A DNA stretch of 6,520 nt, from the NCBI GenBank assembly GCA_021779435.1, contig JAJYAR010000164.1, positions 1 through 6,520 on the forward strand, written 5' to 3'. Below are positions 1 to 6,155 of this stretch, one piece after another. The first letter of the stretch is position 1; every line of letters begins with the position of its first letter. Below the pieces are notes generated by a model that saw only the letters and a program-made list of their open reading frames with translations, did no database searches and had not been told where the DNA came from. Both the position numbers and the translations under genes were made by a program. The DNA comes from a bacterium (GTDB taxonomy: Bacteria; Verrucomicrobiota; Verrucomicrobiae; JAJYAR01).

Positions 1-19
1 AACGGCGTGACGGCGCGGG

Positions 20-814
20 TCACGTCGCGACAGACCCTGATACAATCGTGAGGCCTGGAGCGGGATGGGCCATCCGGCGGTCTCGAAAGCCTGCGGTCGA
101 TCGTTCGACCACGGCGCGCGCCAGGACGCCGTAGTTCAGGATCAACCGCGAGGGCCACCTCCTGTCGCGAACGCTCGCGATCAGCGCGTCATGGATCGCA
201 CAGGGGTTGTCTCCCGGAGGAAAGGCCGACCGTGCAGGCATCTGATGGTAATAGGCTGCATCGCGTTCGTTCGCGTACAGGTCGGCGTCACCGCCCCAGG
301 GCGGATCGCCGAAGATGAAGTCCGGCGCCGGAGCGTCGTCCGGCCAGCCCGCGAAAAACTCGCTCTGCGCCAATCTCACGTTCACGCCATGCGAGCGCAC
401 ATTGGCCCGCGCCACGTCCAGCGCGCCCGCATCGACATCGATCCCCAGCATCGCCCAAGTCGGGTTCTCGAGCTGCAGGGTGATCGCCAGGGTCCCCGCG
501 CCCGTTCCGAAATCGGCAACGACCGGCGCACGCCCACACCGGCGCTCGAACTCGCGACCTTCGGCATTCACGACGTCGATCAGGTGCGTCAGCTCGGGAT
601 CCGTGACATACGCCCGCCGGTCGATCTCGAAGCGGCGGCCTCGAAACCGCAGGAAGCCCGCCGCATAGGCCGTCGGAACCCCCGTCATCACCTGCTCTCG
701 CAGGCTCCGGAGCTTCGCCTCGTCGCCGCCCGCCGCTTCGCGCAACCAGGCTTCGTCGGCGGACGACAACGGCGTCTTCCCGGTGGGGGACTGTGTGCGG
801 TTTTTTTGGTTCAT
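20..814 (-). CDS. PrmC/HemK-like SAM-dependent methyltransferase (short N-terminal domain)
   Basis: The 264-residue product is a class I SAM-dependent methyltransferase. SAM motif I is DFGTGAGTLAITL (about residues 101-113), the acidic end of strand 2 is GIDVDAG (124-130), and the motif IV catalytic loop is GDPPWGG (169-175). This fits the (D/N)PPY/W class of N-methyltransferases. Before the core, GVPTAYAAG and the following RF..RRFEID segment (45-66) resemble the PrmC/HemK linker. Canonical PrmC (about 280 residues) has a roughly 75-residue helical release-factor-binding domain there; this protein has only about 45 residues, and the loop reads DPPW rather than NPPY. It is therefore probably not the housekeeping release-factor glutamine methyltransferase. 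The substrate is unknown. The ATG at 814 lies 25 nt after the stop of the decarboxylase-methyltransferase gene, so the two are probably cotranscribed. No Shine-Dalgarno motif precedes it, so translational coupling is possible. Family assignment is firm at superfamily level and tentative at subfamily level. Confidence 0.88.
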   Translation of the reverse strand: MNQKNRTQSPTGKTPLSSADEAWLREAAGGDEAKLRSLREQVMTGVPTAYAAGFLRFRGRRFEIDRRAYVTDPELTHLIDVVNAEGREFERRCGRAPVVADFGTGAGTLAITLQLENPTWAMLGIDVDAGALDVARANVRSHGVNVRLAQSEFFAGWPDDAPAPDFIFGDPPWGGDADLYANERDAAYYHQMPARSAFPPGDNPCAIHDALIASVRDRRWPSRLILNYGVLARAVVERSTAGFRDRRMAHPAPGLTIVSGSVAT

Positions 815-839
815 CGGGGTGCGGGTGCGGTACGCTCAA

Positions 840-2930
840 TCAATCCTCGGCGCCCGCCCGCTCGGCGACAAACACCCGGCTGACGTGCCGGTGATCGTTC
901 GAACGAAATCCCGGATGCGCGTTTTCCTGCCACTCGTGCCGGGACGAGTGTTTCACGCGAAAGCCCGCGTTCACCAGCAGGCTCTCCGCGTCGCGTGCCT
1001 CGATAAACCGGTAGAAATAGGTGTCTCGATACAGGAACGTGTTCTGGCCGATCTCGTTCATGTCGATGCCCGCCACCCCGTCGTCCATCCCCGGGATATT
1101 GCACAGCAGCACGCCGCCGGGCTTGAGTATCCGCCGCAGTTCGCGGAGCACGGCGGCGACGTCCGGCAGCGTTTCCAGCACGTCGATCAGCAGGATCGCA
1201 TCGAAGAACTCGTCCGCGTAGCCCGTCGCATCCAGCGGCGCCTGTTTTCGGGTGACTCTCGCGGAGAGAACTTCCGGGATCTTCGCCAGCGCGCTGGCCG
1301 ACGCATCGATCGCGTGAATCTCGTCCGCGCCACACTCGCACAACACCGACAGGTTTCGGCCCTCGCCAGTCCCGGCGTCGAGCACGCAGGAGGGCGATCG
1401 CAATCCTTCGCGCAGTTGCGCGACGAACTCACCGAGGAACGGAACGGGGGCGGCGCCCCAGACCAGCTCGGGAGTCGACGCGTACAGCCGATCCCACGCG
1501 TGGCGGTTGGCAATCGACCGCGAGGTCATCGTCTCGGGGCCTCCGCCGGCAGCCGGCTCCGCCGGCGTGACCACATGCTCGGACATCTCGGTCCGCAGGC
1601 AATGCGCGCTCGCCATCGAGGCTCCATAGCCGCCGGCGTTCAACAGGCACATCGTGTCCCCCTCCTCGACCGGAGCGAGAAGCATGTCCTCCGCCCAGAC
1701 ATCGAGAGCCTCGTTGATATTGCCGATCAGCGTGACGCACGCATCGGGACCGTTGCGTCGGAGGGCCGGCACGGGCGCGAGCGGCAGCCGGTAGAAAGCG
1801 GGCTCAACGTGCACGTTGAACCCGGCATTCAACCCGACCAGCGTTCGCCCGCCTTTCTTCTCCACCTGTGTGACCTCGGCGAGAAGGATGCCGGCGTCCT
1901 TGACGAGATAGTCGCCCGGCTCGAATTCGAGGAGGCATCCGCGCCCGCCGAAGTACTGCCGCACCAGAGCGGCCCACGCCGAGAGATCCAGCGGAGCGTC
2001 GGTTTCAACCAGCGGGATACCGAGACCGCCGCCGAGGTTGATCCGCTTGATCGAAGGTGCGACCTCCAGAAACCGGCAGATCTGCTCGAACGTGCGCTCG
2101 AGAGCCGGCAACTGCGGATTCAGGAAGCCGCAACCGCTGTGGCAATGCAGCCCCAGGACGCGAAGGCCGCGTCCGGAAGCGAGTTCGAGCGCCTCCTCGA
2201 AGCGATCGCGATAGATTCCGAACTTCGTCGCCTTTGACCCGGCGTACTGCAGCAGCGGATTCGAGTCGTACGCCACGCCCGACGCAGGGTTGATCCGCAG
2301 TCCGATGTCCCGACCGACCGACACCTCGGCGAGCCGGCAGATCGCCGTCATCGAATCGACGTTCACCCATACACGCGGCCAGCCGGAGAGCGCGGCATAG
2401 TCGGCCCGCGAGAGGGAGCCTGCGGTGAAGGACAGCTCCTCCTGCTTGAAACCCTGGGACAGCGCGTGCCGGATTTCTCCGGGCGAACATACGTCGAGAC
2501 CAAGGCCGAGTTTCCGCAGGTGATCGAGCACCGGCGGGAAGCGGTTCGCCTTCATTGCGTACAACAGCCGGCACGGCGCACCAATCGTCGCGAGATGCCG
2601 CCGGAGCCGGTCGACGTTCGCCGCGATCCGGTCGAGCGAATAGAAGTAGGCGGGAGTGGTCGTGCCAGCGAGCAGGTCGGTGACGCACCGCCCGCCGAAG
2701 ACGAGCCGGCCGGCCGCGTCGTAATGGCAATCGTCGCGCTCCCACCAGAAGCGGGCCGCCGCACAACCGGTCCGTTCGCCAGCGGCGCCGGTCACGTGGA
2801 ACCGCTCGGCGGCAGATTCCGAACACTCAGGAGACCAGGGACGCACAAGGCGTTTTGTGGACATGAAAGCAGACGGGATGAAGTGGAGTAGCGCGCCGTG
2901 AGGCCGCGTGGTATCACCTAGCCGGCTCAC
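840..2930 (-). CDS. Fold-type III PLP-dependent decarboxylase fused to a class I SAM methyltransferase
   Basis: The 696-residue product has two domains. Residues about 85-445 match the alanine-racemase-type barrel and C-terminal sheet of LysA/ornithine decarboxylases. The PLP lysine is K127 in YAMKANR, DVCSPGE follows (146-152), the cofactor-stacking His is H264 in HCHSG, the phosphate loop is NLGGGLG (298-304), and the active-site Tyr is Y435 in NAGGYGASMAS. Three substrate-side motifs diverge: EPGR is EPGD (337-340), RPxxY is EPAFY (376-380), and CESGD is NEALD (406-410), so the usual Cys is Asn. Residues about 470-696 form a Methyltransf_11-like domain with DAGTGEGRN (518-526), AIDAS (540-544), FDAILLIDV (576-584) and ILKPGGVLL (601-609). 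The likely chemistry is decarboxylation of an amino-acid-like substrate plus methylation; the substrate is unknown. The start is uncertain: GTG at 2930 has AGAGAGG only 2 nt upstream, and ATG at 2864 (residue 23) has none, although homology begins well after both. The gene leads the unit with the PrmC-like methyltransferase. Confidence 0.87.
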   Translation of the reverse strand: MSRLGDTTRPHGALLHFIPSAFMSTKRLVRPWSPECSESAAERFHVTGAAGERTGCAAARFWWERDDCHYDAAGRLVFGGRCVTDLLAGTTTPAYFYSLDRIAANVDRLRRHLATIGAPCRLLYAMKANRFPPVLDHLRKLGLGLDVCSPGEIRHALSQGFKQEELSFTAGSLSRADYAALSGWPRVWVNVDSMTAICRLAEVSVGRDIGLRINPASGVAYDSNPLLQYAGSKATKFGIYRDRFEEALELASGRGLRVLGLHCHSGCGFLNPQLPALERTFEQICRFLEVAPSIKRINLGGGLGIPLVETDAPLDLSAWAALVRQYFGGRGCLLEFEPGDYLVKDAGILLAEVTQVEKKGGRTLVGLNAGFNVHVEPAFYRLPLAPVPALRRNGPDACVTLIGNINEALDVWAEDMLLAPVEEGDTMCLLNAGGYGASMASAHCLRTEMSEHVVTPAEPAAGGGPETMTSRSIANRHAWDRLYASTPELVWGAAPVPFLGEFVAQLREGLRSPSCVLDAGTGEGRNLSVLCECGADEIHAIDASASALAKIPEVLSARVTRKQAPLDATGYADEFFDAILLIDVLETLPDVAAVLRELRRILKPGGVLLCNIPGMDDGVAGIDMNEIGQNTFLYRDTYFYRFIEARDAESLLVNAGFRVKHSSRHEWQENAHPGFRSNDHRHVSRVFVAERAGAED
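1527..1544 (-). promoter_or_regulatory. Possible internal ribosome binding site and ATG for the methyltransferase domain
   Basis: On the minus strand GGAGG (1544-1540) is followed by 10 nt and then an ATG (1529-1527). This ATG is in frame with the fusion gene as residue M468, exactly where the methyltransferase domain begins. Initiation here would make a free 229-residue methyltransferase. No other start in the window has so convincing a Shine-Dalgarno arrangement. The ATG is part of ATGA, the classic overlap of adjacent genes, whose TGA lies in the +1 frame relative to the decarboxylase. Use in vivo is inference, and GC-rich coding DNA can produce GGAGG by chance. Confidence 0.4.
1541..1566. 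repeat. 10-bp direct repeat in the domain-linker DNA of the fusion gene
   Basis: CTCCGCCGGC occurs at 1541-1550 and again at 1557-1566, an offset of 16 bp. A third GCCGGC lies between them at 1552-1557. The segment encodes the Ala/Pro/Gly-rich linker (about residues 456-464) between the two domains. Because 16 is not a multiple of three, gain or loss of one repeat unit by strand slippage would shift the reading frame at the domain boundary. Confidence 0.7.
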
Positions 2931-3031
2931 AACCTCTCTACCAGTCTTACTTTACGAACGTGGGTGAGGACTGCGGCGATCCGGAACCGGCGTACGACCG
3001 GAGTGACATGCACATACCGATCGCTCTCAAA

Positions 3032-3041
3032 AGTCGCGACT
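3032..3041. repeat. 10-bp perfect palindrome in the divergent intergenic region
   Basis: AGTCGCGACT is self-complementary. Its first seven bases, AGTCGCG, recur at 3096-3102 at the left end of another palindrome 64 bp away. It lies between the divergent starts at 2930 and 3192, where operators would be expected. CG-rich palindromes arise easily in such DNA, so a regulatory role is only a possibility. Confidence 0.35.
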
Positions 3042-3077
3042 GCCTTTCAAACTGATCCCGACCGATTTGTGCCAATG

Positions 3078-3093
3078 GTAACAGTTCTGTTAC
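3078..3093. promoter_or_regulatory. Candidate operator: 7-bp inverted repeat with 2-bp spacer
   Basis: GTAACAG-TT-CTGTTAC is a perfect inverted repeat of 7-bp arms around a TT spacer, with far lower GC than its surroundings. It sits about 98 bp before the ATG at 3192 and about 147 bp before the GTG at 2930. Its size and symmetry suit a dimeric repressor or activator site. A partial copy, GGTAACAGCTCGGT, lies upstream of the second exported-protein gene at 6321-6334. No convincing -35/-10 pair was recognised nearby, so the regulated promoter is undefined. Confidence 0.5.
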
Positions 3094-3112
3094 GGAGTCG
3101 CGCGCGACCTCC
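3094..3112. repeat. GC-rich palindrome (12-bp core) next to the candidate operator
   Basis: GTCGCGCGCGAC (3097-3108) is a perfect 12-bp palindrome. Allowing one unpaired C at 3109, the pairing extends to GGA (3094-3096) with TCC (3110-3112). It begins 3 bp after the inverted repeat at 3078-3093. As RNA it could form a stable hairpin in the leader of the gene at 3192. As DNA it could be a second protein site. No T-tract follows, so it is not a typical terminator. Confidence 0.4.
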
Positions 3113-3176
3113 TCGGCATACGATGGTCTCTTTACCTCGGCGGCCTGCCAGCGGCTGCCGGTCCCACAACCCACAA

Positions 3177-3189
3177 AACGATCATCGTT
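3177..3189. promoter_or_regulatory. Inverted repeat directly upstream of the secreted-protein start codon
   Basis: AACGAT-C-ATCGTT has perfect 6-bp arms around one base and ends 2 nt before the ATG at 3192, where a Shine-Dalgarno motif would normally lie. In RNA it could fold as a 5-bp stem with a 3-nt loop against the start codon. It may limit ribosome access or be an operator overlapping the translation start. Both are inference from position and symmetry. Confidence 0.35.
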
Positions 3190-3191
3190 CC

Positions 3192-4415
3192 ATGAAAATC
3201 CAACCGTTGAGTGCTTCCCCACGCCGCCCCTCGTCTGCGTCAGCCGTCACCGTTCGCCCTCCGGTCCTCGTCGTTCTGGCACTTGTTCTCTTCGGGCCCG
3301 CTGCCTTGACGGCGCGGGATTATGTTCAAACCAATCTCGTGTCCGATGTTCCCGGAGTGGCGGCTGTCACCGATCCGCACCTCGTCGGCGCATGGGGAGT
3401 TGCCCGCTCGCCGACCGGCCCTTGGTGGGTGAACAGCACGATCGGCGGAACATCGCTCGTGTACAATGGTTCCGGACAGCCGTTTCCACTCGCGAATCCG
3501 CTCGTCGTCACCGTGCCGCCCCCGGCAGGAATGACTGTTCCTTCCATTCCCACAGGCATCGTCTCCTACACAGGCACCCAGTTTCAGGTCAGCCCGAACC
3601 GCCCAGCGAGGTTCATTTTCGTCACCCGCACGGGCACGATCTCCGGCTGGAATCCGCAGGCGAACCCGACCACCGCGATCATCATGGTCGATGATGCAGG
3701 CGAGGCGGACTACACGGGGGCGGCCGTTGCGTCGCGCAATGGTGCCGACGCGCTGTTCGTCGCCAATTTCCGCACCGGAACGATCGACGTGTACGACGGC
3801 AGCTTCGCGGAAGTCGAACTTCCCGCGGGTGCATTCGTCGACCCAACGGTTCCCGACAGCTTCAGCGTCTTCAATGTCCAGGTGATCGGGTCGGAACTGT
3901 ACGTCACCTACGCACCGAAGAATATCTTCACGCCGGCAGGCGGGGGCAAAGGTCAGGGTTATGTGACTGTGTTCGACACGAACGGCGTCCTGTTGCGCCG
4001 GCTCCGGACGGGGCCGTGGATGAATGCACCTTGGGGCGTCGCACTCGCGCCGGACGGGTTTGGCCAGTTCAGCGGCCGCGTGCTTGTCGCAATGTTCGGT
4101 GATGGCACCATCGCCGGCTTCGATGCGCGGAAGGGCAACTTCCAGGGCCGGCTGCACGGCTCGGACGACGAGCCGCTGACGCTGGCGAAGGGACTGTGGG
4201 GGATCGGCTTTGGAAACGGAGCCACGGCCGGACCCGTCAGCACGCTGTATTTCGGGGCGGACTTCATCACGGGTGGGTCGTTTCACGGACTCTTCGGGAC
4301 GATCACCGTGGCGCCGGATGACGACGAACACGGGAACCAGCCTCCTGAAACCGAGAACAGCCGCGGGGAAAACTCCGGTGAATCCAACGACTCCGGACGA
4401 GGGAATCGCGGCTGA
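3192..4415 (+). CDS. Secreted TIGR03118-family protein (beta-propeller-like)
   Basis: The 407-residue product starts MKIQPLSASPRR, followed by a hydrophobic stretch (about residues 24-39) and a plausible signal peptidase I site after ALTA (41/42), so it is probably exported. The mature start, DYVQTNLVSDVPGVAAVTDP, and the following GAWGVARSPTGPWWV are typical of the TIGR03118 family, which is of unknown function. Recurrent strand patterns, such as GADALFVANFRTGTIDVYDG (184-203), APWGVALAPDGFG (279-291) and LWGIGFGNG (335-343), suggest a beta-propeller with NHL-like blades. Family members may carry a C-terminal PEP-CTERM sorting signal. None is present here; the protein ends in a hydrophilic Asp/Glu/Asn/Gly/Ser tail (376-407) with no membrane segment or basic anchor. 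The frame stays open upstream to 2964, but the signal peptide argues for ATG 3192. No Shine-Dalgarno motif is visible. It is divergent from the decarboxylase unit and convergent with the DUF1846 gene. Confidence 0.88.
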   Translation: MKIQPLSASPRRPSSASAVTVRPPVLVVLALVLFGPAALTARDYVQTNLVSDVPGVAAVTDPHLVGAWGVARSPTGPWWVNSTIGGTSLVYNGSGQPFPLANPLVVTVPPPAGMTVPSIPTGIVSYTGTQFQVSPNRPARFIFVTRTGTISGWNPQANPTTAIIMVDDAGEADYTGAAVASRNGADALFVANFRTGTIDVYDGSFAEVELPAGAFVDPTVPDSFSVFNVQVIGSELYVTYAPKNIFTPAGGGKGQGYVTVFDTNGVLLRRLRTGPWMNAPWGVALAPDGFGQFSGRVLVAMFGDGTIAGFDARKGNFQGRLHGSDDEPLTLAKGLWGIGFGNGATAGPVSTLYFGADFITGGSFHGLFGTITVAPDDDEHGNQPPETENSRGENSGESNDSGRGNRG

Positions 4416-4465
4416 GTCGTCACGCACACTCGCTTCGCCAACCAGACGTTGAGTGTCCCTCATTC

Positions 4466-4493
4466 GCAGGGCGCCCGTTCACCGGCGCCCTGC
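4466..4493 (+). terminator. Strong GC hairpin, probable terminator of the secreted-protein gene
   Basis: GCAGGGCGCC (4466-4475) pairs perfectly with GGCGCCCTGC (4484-4493) across an 8-nt loop. It begins 50 nt after the stop codon at 4415, inside a convergent intergenic region. The downstream tail CTTCTCCCC is pyrimidine-rich but has no true T-run, so intrinsic termination may be weak or assisted. The minus-strand tail is not T-rich, so use by the opposing gene is less likely. Confidence 0.65.
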
Positions 4494-4515
4494 CTTCTCC
4501 CCTGCAGGAGTGAAA

Positions 4516-4528
4516 CCATCCGCGATGG
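4516..4528 (-). terminator. Weak hairpin that might serve the DUF1846 gene
   Basis: Read on the minus strand, CCATC-GCG-GATGG forms a 5-bp stem with a 3-nt loop followed by TTTCAC, 75 nt beyond the TGA at 4604. It is short and the T-run is only three bases, so this is a low-confidence candidate. It is the only hairpin followed by Ts that I noticed on this strand between the convergent genes. Confidence 0.2.
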
Positions 4529-4603
4529 CTGGATCGTGGACCGGCACAACCGCCTCCCAACTGGGCCATCCGTGCGCGGTCGTCGTCCGCTGTCATGCGC
4601 CGC

Positions 4604-6121
4604 TCAGCTCTGGTACAGCAGCTTTGTCGCGAATTCCGGATCGCAGGTCAGCTGGACGCCGAGTTTGCGCAGCCCCGCTGCGTCACCGGGTCCCGGGATG
4701 TGCGTGAGGTGAATGTCGCAGCCGTTGAGATCGTTCAGCTTGTCGATCGCAGCCGTCGCAGCGGGATTCATCGTGGCGCTGATGCTGAGGGCGATGAGGG
4801 TCTCCTCGAGGTCCAGGCTCATCTCCTTTCGCTTGAGCACGTCCTTTTTGAAATGCGTCAGGGACGTCGTGACGATCGGCGGGAGCAGATGCAGCGAGTC
4901 GGGAACTTCCGCCAGGAGCTTCACCGCGTTCAACACGACGCTCGAGGCGGCGTGCATGTGCGGTGAGTTCTTCCCGGTGACGATCCGGCCGTCCTTGAGC
5001 TCGATCGCCGCGGCACAACAGACCCCGTCGCGGCCCTTGCCGGCCTGCTGACCGGCGCGAGCGGCCTCGTGCGCCTGCGCAACCACTTTCCGATCCCGGG
5101 TGGAGAGGCCGTGCGTGTTCAACAGCAACTCGACGCGGTGCACCGTCTCCTTGTCGACCAGGCCCATCGCGTATTCGTAACCATACGTGTAATACCGGCG
5201 GATGATCTCCTGCCGCCCGGCCTCCCGGCATGCCGCGTCGTTCACGATGCCGAAACCCGCGCGATTCACGCCCATGTCGGTGGGCGACTTGTAGAACGAT
5301 GGCTCGCCGGTGATCCGCTCGATGATCCGCCGCAGCAGCGGAAACGCCTCCAGGTCGCGGTTGTAGTTCACCGCCTGCTGACCGTAGGCCTCGAGGTGGA
5401 AATGGTCGATGAGGTTGACGTCGCGGAGCTCCGCCGTGGCCGCCTCGTACGCGACATTCACCTCGTGGTTGAGCGGGATGTTCCAGATGGGGAACGTCTC
5501 GAACTTCGCGTAGTGGGCCTTCACGCCCCGCTTGTGCTCGTGGTAGAGCTGGCTGAGGCAGGTGGCCAGCTTGCCACTGCCAGGACCGGGACCGGTCACC
5601 ACGACGATGGGCCGCTCGGTCTCAACCCAGGGGTTCGCGCCGTAGCCGGCTTCGCTCACGATCGTGTCAATGTCGGCGGGATAGCCACGGGTACGCCGAT
5701 GCGTATAGACGCGGATACCGCGGCGCTCGAGCCGGTTCTTGAACGCGACCGCCGCAGGCTGCTCGTCAAAGCGCGTGATCACGACGGCGCGCACCAGAAC
5801 GCCCCACTCCCGCAGGTCATCGATCGTCTTCAACGTATCGATGTCGTACGGGATCCCGAAATCAGCGCGCATCTTCTTCTTTTCGATGTCTCCCGCATAG
5901 ATGCAGATGATGACCTCGGACTGGTCGCGCAGCTTCTGCAGGAGCTGCATCTTCACATTCGGGCTGAAACCCGGAAGGACGCGGGACGCGTGGTAGTCGA
6001 AGAGCAGCTTGCCGCCGAACTCGAGGTACAGCTTGCTGTTGAAGCCTTTGACGCGCTCGATGATGGCAGCGCTCTGCTGCTCGAGGTAACGCTCGTTGTC
6101 GAAACCGATGCTGGAAGCCAT
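4604..6121 (-). CDS. DUF1846 (UPF0371) family protein
   Basis: The 505-residue product is collinear and close in length to DUF1846/UPF0371 proteins (about 495-505 residues). These are cytoplasmic proteins without an established reaction. Visible landmarks include the N-terminal GFDNERYLEQQS (6-17) and LYLEFGGKLLFDYHASRVLPGF (31-52). A glycine-rich nucleotide-binding-like loop, VVVTGPGPGSGKLAT (173-187), follows. It resembles a P-loop, but its spacing is not a strict Walker A. Other landmarks are NYNRDLEAFPLL (252-263), GVNRAGFGI (284-292), GVCCAAAIELKDGRIVTGKNS (366-386) and THIPGPGDAAGLRKLGVQ (473-490). No signal peptide or membrane segment is seen. The ATG at 6121 fits the family N-terminus, although no Shine-Dalgarno motif precedes it. 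It appears monocistronic, convergent with the secreted-protein gene and divergent from the partial gene at 6408. The family assignment is confident; the function is unknown. Confidence 0.93.
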   Translation of the reverse strand: MASSIGFDNERYLEQQSAAIIERVKGFNSKLYLEFGGKLLFDYHASRVLPGFSPNVKMQLLQKLRDQSEVIICIYAGDIEKKKMRADFGIPYDIDTLKTIDDLREWGVLVRAVVITRFDEQPAAVAFKNRLERRGIRVYTHRRTRGYPADIDTIVSEAGYGANPWVETERPIVVVTGPGPGSGKLATCLSQLYHEHKRGVKAHYAKFETFPIWNIPLNHEVNVAYEAATAELRDVNLIDHFHLEAYGQQAVNYNRDLEAFPLLRRIIERITGEPSFYKSPTDMGVNRAGFGIVNDAACREAGRQEIIRRYYTYGYEYAMGLVDKETVHRVELLLNTHGLSTRDRKVVAQAHEAARAGQQAGKGRDGVCCAAAIELKDGRIVTGKNSPHMHAASSVVLNAVKLLAEVPDSLHLLPPIVTTSLTHFKKDVLKRKEMSLDLEETLIALSISATMNPAATAAIDKLNDLNGCDIHLTHIPGPGDAAGLRKLGVQLTCDPEFATKLLYQS

Positions 6122-6155
6122 GGGGTGACTCTATTCGCACACGCTCCGTCCCCCG

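Noticed and set aside
65..883. 272-codon plus-strand frame
   Set aside because: It is antisense to the PrmC-like methyltransferase, which has intact motifs.
783..2237. 484-codon open frame on the plus strand
   Set aside because: It lies antisense to the decarboxylase-methyltransferase gene, its product shows no recognisable domain and is Arg/His-rich, as expected from the mirror of GC-rich coding DNA.
3067..3095. Sigma-70 promoter with TTGTGC and a TTACGG -10 overlapping the dyad
   Set aside because: The spacing is right but the -10 hexamer matches the consensus too poorly to call.
2964..3191. 76-codon N-terminal extension of the secreted-protein gene
   Set aside because: The signal peptide begins at ATG 3192; an extension would bury it and would cover the palindrome cluster.
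2947..3222. 91-codon minus-strand frame ending 17 nt before the decarboxylase GTG
   Set aside because: The position would suit a small operon leader gene, but it overlaps the start of the secreted-protein gene and the palindromes, and its sequence resembles nothing I recognise.
3240..4463. 407-codon open frame on the minus strand
   Set aside because: It is antisense to the secreted-protein gene and its translation has no family features.
4449..4712. Two short overlapping plus-strand frames after the hairpin
   Set aside because: They cover the terminator and the end of the DUF1846 gene, overlap each other in different frames and show no homology signal.
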